The notes under the pieces are model-generated. The model had not been told where the DNA came from. It was given only the letters and a program-made list of their open reading frames with translations, and ran no database searches. A program made the position numbers and the translations under genes. From assembly GCF_005491205.1 (NCBI RefSeq), contig NZ_CP028035.1, forward strand, positions 2,542,001-2,606,000: DNA of 64,000 nucleotides. The letters run 5' to 3'. Of the stretch, positions 41,056 through 48,749 are shown in pieces (positions within the stretch are counted from its first letter, which is position 1; each line of letters opens with the position of its first letter). This DNA is from Nissabacter sp. SGAir0207 (GTDB taxonomy: Bacteria > Pseudomonadota > Gammaproteobacteria > Enterobacterales > Enterobacteriaceae).

Positions 41056-41676
41056 ATGCGTACCCTGTCCCGTCTCGCCACTACCCTGATTGCCGCCCTC
41101 GCCCTGAGCGGCGCGGCCCACGCCGCCCCGGCGGGCGACATCATCAAGCCGATGCGCGGTACCCTGGATCAGGTGACTGACCACAGCCTGACCCTGACCG
41201 ACCGCCGCGGCGCGAAAGTGGAGGTCGGCCTGACCGACCAGACCCGAATCAACAGCGTCGCCACCGGCAAGATCAGCGACATCAAACCTGACAGCTTCAT
41301 CGGCACCGCCGCCGCGCCACAACCGGACGGCACCCTGAAGGCGCTGGAGGTGCATGTGTTCGCGCCGAGCCTGCGCGGCTCCGGCGAGGGCTTCAACCCG
41401 TTTGAGTCAGCGGATGGCAAGGTCAACACCATGACCAACGGCACCGTCGGCAAGCTGGTGGAGTCCAATGGCCGCACCCTGACCGTGAAGTACCATGACC
41501 AGCAGAAGACGGTGATCGTGCCGGATGACGTGCCGGTGGTGACGCTGGCGCCGGGCGACCGCAGCCTGCTGACGCCGGGGGCGCACGTGGTGCTGTTCGC
41601 CAACAAGCAGGCCGATGGCTCGCTGGCGGCACGCGGCATCTCCGTGGGCAAGGATGGCATCGTACCGCCGATGTAA
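41056..41676 (+). CDS. exported protein of unknown function
   Basis: This 206-residue protein has a Sec signal peptide (MRTLSRLATTLIAALALSG, cut near AHA-APAG). The mature part looks like repeated beta-rich OB-like units: GTLDQVTDHSLTLTDRRGAK, later GTVGKLVESNGRTLTVKYHD and VVTLAPGDRSLLTPG, the kind of sequence seen in DUF5666-like proteins. No cofactor motif or cysteine is visible. It has AAGGAG before ATG 41056, starts 86 bases from the response-regulator box and is followed after 18 bases by a cytochrome b gene. It probably works in the periplasm with the following two proteins. Confidence 0.75.
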   Translation: MRTLSRLATTLIAALALSGAAHAAPAGDIIKPMRGTLDQVTDHSLTLTDRRGAKVEVGLTDQTRINSVATGKISDIKPDSFIGTAAAPQPDGTLKALEVHVFAPSLRGSGEGFNPFESADGKVNTMTNGTVGKLVESNGRTLTVKYHDQQKTVIVPDDVPVVTLAPGDRSLLTPGAHVVLFANKQADGSLAARGISVGKDGIVPPM

Positions 41677-41694
41677 TGGCGCAAGGAGGGCATC

Positions 41695-42306
41695 ATGACC
41701 CGATCTTCCCGACCGGCCCACCCGTGGCCGGTACGCCTCTGCCACTGGCTCAACGTGGCGGTGATGGTCGCCATGGTGATGAGCGGCTGGGGCATCTACA
41801 ACGCCTCGCCACTGTTTGGTTTCACCTTCCCGCCCGGCACGACGCTGGGCGGCTGGCTGGGCGGTGCCATCGCCTGGCACTTGGCGGTGATGTGGCTGCT
41901 GGCGGCCAACGCGCTGGTTTACCTGCTGTGGGGCATGGCCAGCGGCCACCTGCGGCGCACACTGTTGCCGCTCTCGCCGCGCGCCATCTGGCAGGACACG
42001 TGGCGCGCGGTGACGCTGCGCCTGCCGCACCGGCTGGGGCACTACAACGCGGTGCAGAAGGCGATGTACCTCGGCGTGCTGCTGCTGGGCGCGCTGCTGG
42101 TGCTCTCGGGGCTGGCGATCTGGAAACCGGTGCAGCTTAGCGGGCTGGTGGCGCTGATGGGCGGGTTCGCGGTGGCGCGCTACGTCCACTTCTTCGCCAT
42201 GAGCGGCGTGCTGCTGTTTGTGGTGATCCATGTGCTGATGGTGCTGCTGGTGCCGAAAACCCTGCCGGCCATGATCACCGGCGGCAAGGAGATGAGTGAT
42301 GAGTAA
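41695..42306 (+). CDS. cytochrome b561-type membrane protein
   Basis: This 203-residue inner-membrane protein has four hydrophobic segments and histidines placed like heme ligands: RLCHWLN near the first helix, AWHLAVM, YVHFFAMSG and VVIHVLMV. It resembles the b-type cytochrome subunits that pass quinol electrons to a periplasmic enzyme. It overlaps the next gene, a molybdopterin oxidoreductase, by 8 bases, which supports a two-subunit system like MsrQ-MsrP, although it is not MsrQ by sequence character. Confidence 0.85.
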   Translation: MTRSSRPAHPWPVRLCHWLNVAVMVAMVMSGWGIYNASPLFGFTFPPGTTLGGWLGGAIAWHLAVMWLLAANALVYLLWGMASGHLRRTLLPLSPRAIWQDTWRAVTLRLPHRLGHYNAVQKAMYLGVLLLGALLVLSGLAIWKPVQLSGLVALMGGFAVARYVHFFAMSGVLLFVVIHVLMVLLVPKTLPAMITGGKEMSDE

Positions 42307-43057
42307 GAAGCGCACGCGGCTGGTGCTGGAGCCAGACCAGCGCAAGCAGTTGGTCAACCTGCAACGCCGTATGCTCCTGCGCGGCGGCCTGACGCTCGGT
42401 GCGGTGTCGCTGCTGAGCGGCTGCAACTTGCAGGATGGCGACAGCGTCGACAAGGTGCTGTGGGCGATGTCGCGCTGGAATGACCGGGTGCAGGCGTGGC
42501 TGTTCCACGGCCAGAAGCTGGCGCAGACCTACACGCCAGCGGAGATCACCCGTCCCTTCCCGTTCAACGCCTTCTACCCGGAGTACAACGTGCCGGCGGT
42601 CGATCTGGCGAGCTGGACGCTGGAGGTGGGCGGCCGGGTGCAGGACAAAACGCCCTGGACGCTGGCACGGTTGCAGGCGATGCCACAGGCCAGCCAGATC
42701 ACCCGGCTGATCTGCATTGAGGGGTGGAGCGCCATCGGCCAGTGGGGCGGCGTGCCGTTGCGGCTGCTACTGCAACGGGTGGGCGCGGACACGCGGGCGA
42801 AGTATGTTGGCTTCCACTGCGCCGACCGCTACTACACCAGCATCGACATGGCCACCGCCCTGCACCCGCAGACGCTGCTGGCGCTCGATTTCGATGGGCA
42901 GGCGCTGCCGGATGAGTATGGCTTCCCGCTGCGGCTACGGATGCCGACCAAGCTCGGCTTCAAGAACGCCAAGCACATCGCGGCGATCAGCGTCACCAAC
43001 GACAACCCCGGCGGCTACTGGGAGGATCAGGGCTACAACTGGTTCAGCGGCATCTAG
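42299..43057 (+). CDS. molybdopterin-dependent oxidoreductase, Tat-exported lipoprotein
   Basis: A 252-residue protein of the sulfite-oxidase fold. The N-terminus has a twin-arginine motif (NLQRRMLLRGG) and then a lipobox ending in Cys42 (LLSGC), so it is probably Tat-exported and lipidated. The cysteine that would bind molybdenum is Cys139 in TRLICIEGWS; the end reads GGYWEDQGYNW, typical for the family. The ATG at 42299 has AAGGAG; the GTG at 42296 is too early. It is co-translated with the cytochrome b gene. The likely role is reduction of a periplasmic oxidised substrate with quinol electrons. Substrate unknown. Confidence 0.87.
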   Translation: MSKKRTRLVLEPDQRKQLVNLQRRMLLRGGLTLGAVSLLSGCNLQDGDSVDKVLWAMSRWNDRVQAWLFHGQKLAQTYTPAEITRPFPFNAFYPEYNVPAVDLASWTLEVGGRVQDKTPWTLARLQAMPQASQITRLICIEGWSAIGQWGGVPLRLLLQRVGADTRAKYVGFHCADRYYTSIDMATALHPQTLLALDFDGQALPDEYGFPLRLRMPTKLGFKNAKHIAAISVTNDNPGGYWEDQGYNWFSGI

Positions 43058-43061
43058 GCAT

Positions 43062-43090
43062 AAAAAAATCCGCCCGAGGGCGGATTTTTT
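43062..43090. terminator. bidirectional terminator before ompX
   Basis: AAAAAATCCGCCC and GGGCGGATTTTTT form a perfect stem between the convergent redox operon and ompX. Confidence 0.9.
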
Positions 43091-43134
43091 ATAGACACAG
43101 CATAACACCTGGCTGAGGGGCCAGGCGGTATGGC

Positions 43135-43668
43135 TTAGAAGCGGTAACCGACGCCTGCGATCCAGGTGCCTACGTCGACGCTGCGGATGCGGCTCTGCTC
43201 GTAGGAGAAGTCCAGCGCGACGTTTTCCATCGGGTTGAACTGCAGACCTGCGCCGTAGGAGATGCCTACATCGCTGGAGGATTCTTTGTCACGGCCGTCA
43301 GCGGTTGCCGCGTTGATGGCGTTGTTCTGGAATTTGCCTACGCCCATACCCACGACGCCATAGATGCTGGCCCAGTCGTTGATGCGGAATGCCGGACCTG
43401 CGGTGATGCCGTAGTACTGGCCTTTACGGTATGCGCCAGAGACGTCATCGTTGTGCTCCAGGTAGGTGAAAGAACCAATGACGCCCAGCGGTTGGCTCTC
43501 GTCGAACTCGTAGCGGTATTTAAGGTTGAAGCCTTTAGCTTTGCTTACTACGCCCTGCAGGTCGCCCTGCGCGTAACCTGCGGTTACGGTGCTTTCGCCA
43601 GCGAAAGCGTTAGTTGCACCTACAGCCAGTACACAAGCCAGAGCGGAAAGACATGCAATTTTTTTCAT
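43135..43668 (-). CDS. ompX: outer-membrane protein OmpX
   Basis: This eight-stranded outer-membrane barrel of 177 residues (E. coli 171) has a signal peptide MKKIACLSALACVLAVGATN ending at AFA. Alternating strands include STVTAGYAQGD, FNLKYRYEF, LGVIGSFTYLEH and PAFRINDWASIYGVVG, and it ends GTWIAGVGYRF with the C-terminal Phe used for barrel assembly. ATG 43668 has GAGGTGG in front; the frame is open to 43701. Codon use is that of a highly expressed gene. The OpgE-like gene and rhtA are close, as in E. coli. Confidence 0.96.
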   Translation of the reverse strand: MKKIACLSALACVLAVGATNAFAGESTVTAGYAQGDLQGVVSKAKGFNLKYRYEFDESQPLGVIGSFTYLEHNDDVSGAYRKGQYYGITAGPAFRINDWASIYGVVGMGVGKFQNNAINAATADGRDKESSSDVGISYGAGLQFNPMENVALDFSYEQSRIRSVDVGTWIAGVGYRF

Positions 43669-44032
43669 AACCACCTCAAATGAGAAATTAAGTACCTTCA
43701 CGATTAAAATATAACAAAAATCCGTAGGAAACTCTGCCCGAGTTCAGGTGTCTAAGCCATAATATCGTGTAACAGGAAATTTCCAATACAACCTATCGTC
43801 TTCTTTTTACTGCATTTTCCTTTATGAAGATTATAAGACAATCTTATTGAACTTTTTCGCCAATACAGAAAAATCCTAAAAATTTGGTCACCATTCGCAC
43901 GATTTTCACCGTCCTGTTGAACCACGGTTTAGGTGCGCAGACATGGATTTTCCGCTTCCCGGCGCCCTCACCCCTCCCTTACACTCAGGTTTTGGCCCAT
44001 TGACGGGCGCTCCCCTGCTGATAAGGAAAACC
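43669..44032. other. divergent ompX-rhtA promoter region
   Basis: This 364-base, mostly AT-rich region separates ompX from rhtA. It must hold both promoters. No specific operator was recognised and no gene is supported. Confidence 0.5.
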
Positions 44033-44914
44033 ATGAAGACCACCGCCTCTGTTCCGCCGCTCTCCAACCCGGCCCCAGTATGGGGATCGGTCTGTTTGCT
44101 GCTGATTGCCATGACCTCCATCCAGGGCGGCGCGGCGCTGGCCAAAACCCTGTTCCCCATCGTCGGCGCATCGGGCATTACCGCCCTGCGCCTCGGATTG
44201 GGCACACTGATTCTAGTCGCTATTTTCAAACCGTGGCGGATGAAGTTCCACGCGGGCAATCGCCTGCCGCTGCTGGTCTATGGATTGGCGCTCGGCAGCA
44301 TGAACTTTCTCTTCTACCAGTCGATCCGCACCGTGCCGCTCGGCGTGGCGGTGGCGCTGGAGTTCACTGGCCCGCTGCTGCTGGCGATGCTCGCCTCCCG
44401 TCGGCCGGTGGATTTCGTCTGGGTGGCGCTGGCGGTGTTGGGACTGTGGTTCCTGCTGCCGATTGGCCACGACGCCAGCACCATTGACCCGGTAGGCGCG
44501 CTCTATGCGCTGGGTGCCGGCGGCTGCTGGGCCATCTATATCCTCTCCGGCCAGCGGGCGGGTAGCCAGAACGGCCCGGCCACCGTCGCCGCTGGCTCCC
44601 TGATTGGCGCGCTGATCTACTGCCCGATCGGCGTGATGCAGGCGGGCACCGTGCTGTTCGCCCCGGCCCTGCTGCCGGTGGCGCTGGCCATCGCCATCCT
44701 CTCCAGCGCACTGCCCTACTCACTCGAGATCGTGGCGCTGACCAAACTGCCAGCGCGCACCTTCGGCACCCTGATGAGCCTGGAACCCGCGATGGCCGCC
44801 CTCTCCGGCATCCTGTTTTTGAATGAGCACCTGACGCTGGTGCAGTGGCTGGCGCTGAGCGCCATTATTGTCGCCTCTGCCGGTGCCACCATGACGGTGA
44901 AGCGGGCGCACTGA
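44033..44914 (+). CDS. rhtA: threonine/homoserine exporter RhtA
   Basis: This inner-membrane exporter of the EamA/DMT family has 293 residues (E. coli 295) and about ten helices in two repeats. It exports threonine and homoserine. The ATG at 44033 follows AAGGA; the frame is open to 43943, but that extension has no homologous sequence. Typical stretches are [37 protein letters not shown] and [20 protein letters not shown] [15 protein letters not shown]. Its place between ompX and dps is the E. coli order. Confidence 0.95.
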   Translation: MKTTASVPPLSNPAPVWGSVCLLLIAMTSIQGGAALAKTLFPIVGASGITALRLGLGTLILVAIFKPWRMKFHAGNRLPLLVYGLALGSMNFLFYQSIRTVPLGVAVALEFTGPLLLAMLASRRPVDFVWVALAVLGLWFLLPIGHDASTIDPVGALYALGAGGCWAIYILSGQRAGSQNGPATVAAGSLIGALIYCPIGVMQAGTVLFAPALLPVALAIAILSSALPYSLEIVALTKLPARTFGTLMSLEPAMAALSGILFLNEHLTLVQWLALSAIIVASAGATMTVKRAH

Positions 44915-44966
44915 GGCGCTCTATACTGAAAGGCGTGGAACAGGCATCCCGCCGAGGAGAACCCAA

Positions 44967-45743
44967 ATGCAGGAGTGGAACCCCGAGCTTTACCGCCAGT
45001 TTGAAGCAGAACGCACCCGGCCAGCGCAGGAGTTGCTGGCGCGGGTGGCCCGCCAGCCAGCGCAACACATCACCGATCTGGGCTGCGGGCCAGCCAACTC
45101 GACCGAGCTGCTGAAGCAGCGCTACCCCCACGCCGCCATCACGGGCATCGACAACTCCGGCACCATGCTGGAGAGCGCCCGCACCCGGCTGCCGGGCTGC
45201 CAGTTTGAGCAGGCGGACATTGCCACCTGGCAGCCAGCGCAGGCGCAGGATCTGCTCTACGCCAACGCCTCGCTACAGTGGCTGGATGACCACGCCCGCC
45301 TGCTGCCACGGCTGATGGGGCTGCTGGCGCCCGGCGGCTCACTGGCGATCCAGATGCCGGACAACCGCGAGGAGCCGACCCATCGCCTGATGCGTGAAGT
45401 GGCAGCGCGGGATGCATGGCGGGAAAAGATTGGCCCGGAAGCGGCCGGGCGGGTGAAGATCCTGAGCGCGGGCGAGTACTATGACCTGCTGGCCCCGGAG
45501 GCGGAGAGCGTGGATATCTGGCGCACTACCTATTTCCACAGCCTGCCCAGCCCGGCGTCGGTGGTGGAGTGGGTGCGCGCCACCGGCCTGCGCCCCTTCC
45601 TTGCGCCGCTCAATAAGGTGGATCAGGAGACCTTCCTCCAGCACTACCAGTCGGAGATTGATCTTGCCTACCCAACCCGCCGTGATGGCCGGGTGCTTCT
45701 GGCCTTCCCGCGGCTGTTTATCGTTGCGCGCAAAAAAATATAA
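44967..45743 (+). CDS. tam: trans-aconitate 2-methyltransferase Tam
   Basis: This SAM-dependent methyltransferase of 258 residues (E. coli Tam 252) methylates trans-aconitate, a by-product that inhibits aconitase. The N-terminus [20 protein letters not shown], the SAM loop [15 protein letters not shown], the second block [13 protein letters not shown] and [11 protein letters not shown] match the family. It lies 52 bases behind rhtA. In E. coli tam is elsewhere, so this placement differs. Confidence 0.93.
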   Translation: MQEWNPELYRQFEAERTRPAQELLARVARQPAQHITDLGCGPANSTELLKQRYPHAAITGIDNSGTMLESARTRLPGCQFEQADIATWQPAQAQDLLYANASLQWLDDHARLLPRLMGLLAPGGSLAIQMPDNREEPTHRLMREVAARDAWREKIGPEAAGRVKILSAGEYYDLLAPEAESVDIWRTTYFHSLPSPASVVEWVRATGLRPFLAPLNKVDQETFLQHYQSEIDLAYPTRRDGRVLLAFPRLFIVARKKI

Positions 45744-46186
45744 CCCCCTGCCCGGCCTGGCGTTTATTTACCGCGCCCCGCCGGGCCAATTTTCTGGCCG
45801 TAAACACGTTATCTTTTGTTACAGATCAGTGAATTTATTTTTCATGCCACAATAAGCCCATTGCTAAGCAAGAGAAATCCTAAAATAGCGGATTCTCATT
45901 CTCATTCCTCACCGCTGAATAATCACCAACCCTGTAAAAACCCTATAAATTTTATTGTAAATCAACCAACTATAAAAAAGTTACCGATATGGCCTTGAAT
46001 TCATCCGCCATCGCCCTTAGGTTTATTTATAGCAACACGGCACTGCCGTAAAAATTACTCACGCCGGGAAGGGAACTGCCGTCAGGGACTATTTCAACGC
46101 TGACCTGACATTTCCGGCAGAATCGGGAAAGGCTGCTATACTTAATCCCTATTGAGTCAGCAACCGACAATCAAGAGGATAATGAC
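45744..46186. other. dps promoter region
   Basis: This 443-base region separates tam from dps and becomes AT-rich to the right. It carries the dps promoter (CTATACT at 46136-46142). No gene is supported. Confidence 0.55.
46136..46142 (+). promoter_or_regulatory. dps promoter -10 element
   Basis: CTATACT followed by TTAAT lies about 45 bases before the dps start. It is a good sigma-S/sigma-70 -10 element, as in E. coli dps, which is induced in stationary phase. Confidence 0.65.
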
Positions 46187-46690
46187 ATGAGTACCGCTAA
46201 ACTGGTAAAAACCAATTCTTCTGAGCTCCTCTATACGCGCAATGATGTGGACGAGAACGTCAAACTGGAAACCATCAGAGTGCTAAACCGTCTGGTCGCG
46301 CAATTCATTGATCTGTCACTGATCACCAAACAGGCGCACTGGAACATGCGCGGCGGCAACTTCATCGGCGTGCATGAGATGCTGGATGGCTTCCGTACCA
46401 CTATCACTGACCATCAGGACACCATGGCAGAGCGTGTGGTGCAGCTGGGCGGCGTGGCACTGGGCACCGTGCAGGTGGTCAATGACCAGACCCCGCTGAA
46501 AAGCTACCCGACCAATATCCACAGCGTGCAGGAGCACGTCAAAGCGCTGGCGGATCGTTATGCCGTGACCGCGAATGAAACCCGCAAAGCGATTACGCAG
46601 GTACAAGACGAAGACACCGCGGACATCCTGACAGCGGCCTCCCGCGACCTGGACAAATTCCTGTGGTTCATTGAATCGAATATCGAGTAA
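46187..46690 (+). CDS. dps: DNA-binding ferritin-like protein Dps
   Basis: Dps is a 12-subunit shell that binds DNA, stores iron and uses hydrogen peroxide to oxidise it. It has 167 residues, the E. coli length. The Lys-containing N-terminal tail ([19 protein letters not shown]) is the DNA-binding part. Ferroxidase residues are seen in [20 protein letters not shown] and [16 protein letters not shown]. It precedes a terminator; the capsule locus begins about 500 bases further on. Confidence 0.97.
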   Translation: MSTAKLVKTNSSELLYTRNDVDENVKLETIRVLNRLVAQFIDLSLITKQAHWNMRGGNFIGVHEMLDGFRTTITDHQDTMAERVVQLGGVALGTVQVVNDQTPLKSYPTNIHSVQEHVKALADRYAVTANETRKAITQVQDEDTADILTAASRDLDKFLWFIESNIE

Positions 46691-46764
46691 GTCCTGCCCC
46701 GGCGCCGCGCCACGGCGCTGTTATACAGCACTTTGATCGTGATGGCCTGCAAGGCCAGCCAGAG

Positions 46765-46790
46765 AGGCAACCCCCAGGGTTGCCTTTTTT
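46765..46790 (+). terminator. terminator of dps
   Basis: AGGCAACC and GGTTGCCT form a stem followed by a T-run, 75 bases behind the dps stop. Confidence 0.9.
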
Positions 46791-47207
46791 ATTTTCTAGC
46801 CTACCTGTAAGCTCATGAAAAACAGTTCATTTTAGTCCGAACCTAAGATTTATCTTAAATTGATAGGGCTGGTGAATGATTTTATGATTATTGATAGCGC
46901 AAAGCATCTTTACTCCCTTCCGGTGTTCCCTGTAACGTGCGCCACACTTTGTTTAGGTGTATTGATGGAACCCCGCCGGATAATAGCCCCGCAGTTTCCA
47001 GATCCCGTCGCGTAAATAACCATACTTTTGGTGCCTTTATCTGCGCATTACACCACCTTAAATCAAATTATTATCTTCTGACCGGCATGGCTGCGCACTA
47101 TCCGGCCCTGTCATGGCGGTGTTGCTGTTATGCCCGTCGCCCAGATTGATGGGTTGCAGTAGGGCGCGGCAGCGCATGGACACCTTTTATTATCTGATGG
47201 ATTTTTC
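46791..47207. other. 5' region of the kpsMT transcript
   Basis: About 417 bases, AT-rich, between dps and kpsM. It probably holds the promoter and long leader of the capsule region-3 operon. No supportable gene. A degenerate ops-like string was seen near 47170 but not accepted as an RfaH element. It is also the left boundary of the capsule insertion. Confidence 0.5.
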
Positions 47208-47984
47208 ATGGCCCGTAGTGGACTGGAAGTACAAAAAGCCGCGGTAAAAGCGCTTTTTTTACGCGAGATAAAAACCCGATTCGGTAAGTATCGCCTGGGG
47301 TATCTTTGGGCGGCGCTGGAGCCAGCGGCCCATATCGTGATTCTGCTGGCGATATTCGGCTATATCATGCACCGCACTATGCCCGATATCTCCTTCCCGG
47401 TATTCCTGATTAACGGCATCATTCCGTTCTTTATTTTCAGCAACATCAGCAACCGCTCAATTGGCGCGATAGAGGCCAACCAAGGGCTGTTTAACTATCG
47501 CCCGGTCAAACCGATCGACACCATTATTGCGCGTGCCGGGCTGGAGCTGGTGATTTATGGCGTGGTCTATCTGGTGCTGATGCTGGGCGTCGGATTGTTA
47601 GGCGAGCAGTTTGCCATCACACAGCTGATCACCTTGATCTGCGTCTGGCTGCTGCTGGTGCTGTTTGCCAGCGGTGTCGGACTGATTTTCATGGTGGTAG
47701 GAAAAAGCTTCCCTGAGACAGAGAAGTTTCTGCCGATTCTGATCAAGCCGCTTTATTTCATCTCCTGCGTGATGTTTCCGCTGCACAGCATCCCCAAAGA
47801 GTACTGGCCTTACCTGCTCTGGAACCCGCTGGTGCATGTGGTCGAACTGTGCCGCCAGGCGGTGATGCCAGGTTACATCAGCGATGGCGTCAGCCTGGGC
47901 TACCTGGCGATCTGCACGTTAGGGGTACTGTTTATTGGGCTTGCGCTCTACCGGGTACGCGAAGAGGCGATGCTGACATCATGA
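47208..47984 (+). CDS. kpsM: capsule ABC transporter permease KpsM
   Basis: This 258-residue inner-membrane permease of the ABC-2 type has about six helices and the block AVKALFLREIKTRFGKYRLG at the N-terminus typical of capsule exporters. It forms, with KpsT, the exporter that drives lipid-linked capsule polysaccharide through the inner membrane. It overlaps kpsT by 4 bases (ATGA). Codon use and GC are close to the backbone, unlike the following polymer genes. Confidence 0.95.
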   Translation: MARSGLEVQKAAVKALFLREIKTRFGKYRLGYLWAALEPAAHIVILLAIFGYIMHRTMPDISFPVFLINGIIPFFIFSNISNRSIGAIEANQGLFNYRPVKPIDTIIARAGLELVIYGVVYLVLMLGVGLLGEQFAITQLITLICVWLLLVLFASGVGLIFMVVGKSFPETEKFLPILIKPLYFISCVMFPLHSIPKEYWPYLLWNPLVHVVELCRQAVMPGYISDGVSLGYLAICTLGVLFIGLALYRVREEAMLTS

Positions 47985-48646
47985 TCACCATTGAGAACCT
48001 GACCAAATCCTACCGCACCCCGGCCGGCCGCCACTACGTCTATAAAGATCTGAACGTGGTACTGCCTGAAGGCAAAAGCGTGGCGCTGGTAGGCCGCAAC
48101 GGCGCCGGGAAATCGACCCTGTTGCGAATGATCGGCGGCATCGACCGTCCGGACAGCGGCCGGGTCGTGACCAGCAAAAGCATCTCCTGGCCGGTAGGGC
48201 TGGCGGGCGGCTTTCAGGGCAGTCTGACTGGCCGGGAAAACGTAAAATTTGTGGCGCGGCTTTACGCCCCCGCGGCGGAGCTGAAAGAGAAAGTGGCCTT
48301 TGTAGAGGCGTTTGCCGAACTGGGCAAATATTTCGACATGCCGATCAAGACCTACTCCTCCGGCATGAAATCGCGCCTTGGGTTTGGCCTGAGCATGGCT
48401 TTCCGTTTTGACTACTACCTGGTAGATGAAGTCACGGCAGTAGGCGATGCACGTTTTAAACAGAAATGTGCGGAACTCTTCAAGGCACGCCACGCCGAAT
48501 CAAGTTTTCTGATGGTCTCCCACAGCCTTAACAGCCTGCGTGAATACTGCGACGCCGCCCTATTTATCGGCCGTGATAACCAGGTGACCTATTACGACAC
48601 CGTGGATGAGGCCATCACGGTGTACCAGCAGGATGAGGGGCTGTAG
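47981..48646 (+). CDS. kpsT: capsule ABC transporter ATPase KpsT
   Basis: This 221-residue ATPase partners KpsM. Walker A is GRNGAGKST (38-46), the signature is TYSSGMKSRLGFGLS and Walker B is FDYYLVDEVTAVGD, which is the KpsT form. The start at 47981 gives the family N-terminus MITIENLTKSYRTPAGRH; a longer open frame to 47849 lies inside kpsM. ATP hydrolysis powers capsule export through KpsM and the KpsE-KpsD envelope channel. Confidence 0.95.
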   Translation: MITIENLTKSYRTPAGRHYVYKDLNVVLPEGKSVALVGRNGAGKSTLLRMIGGIDRPDSGRVVTSKSISWPVGLAGGFQGSLTGRENVKFVARLYAPAAELKEKVAFVEAFAELGKYFDMPIKTYSSGMKSRLGFGLSMAFRFDYYLVDEVTAVGDARFKQKCAELFKARHAESSFLMVSHSLNSLREYCDAALFIGRDNQVTYYDTVDEAITVYQQDEGL

Positions 48647-48749
48647 GCCCTTTTCCCTTACTTGTTTTGGCCGATACAAATAAAAGTTCATTTATTAAAT
48701 GCACGTTGCCTTATGCAGCTAATAACGTTAACTACTCTGGTATTTTGAC

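Noticed and set aside
46937..47149. A 70-codon frame between dps and kpsM
   Set aside because: No ribosome site, no family features; lies in the probable leader of kpsMT.
47165..47185. Possible ops/JUMPstart element for RfaH before kpsM
   Set aside because: Only about eight of twelve positions fit GGCGGTAGCGTG, and the key T is changed to C; no second JUMPstart part was found.
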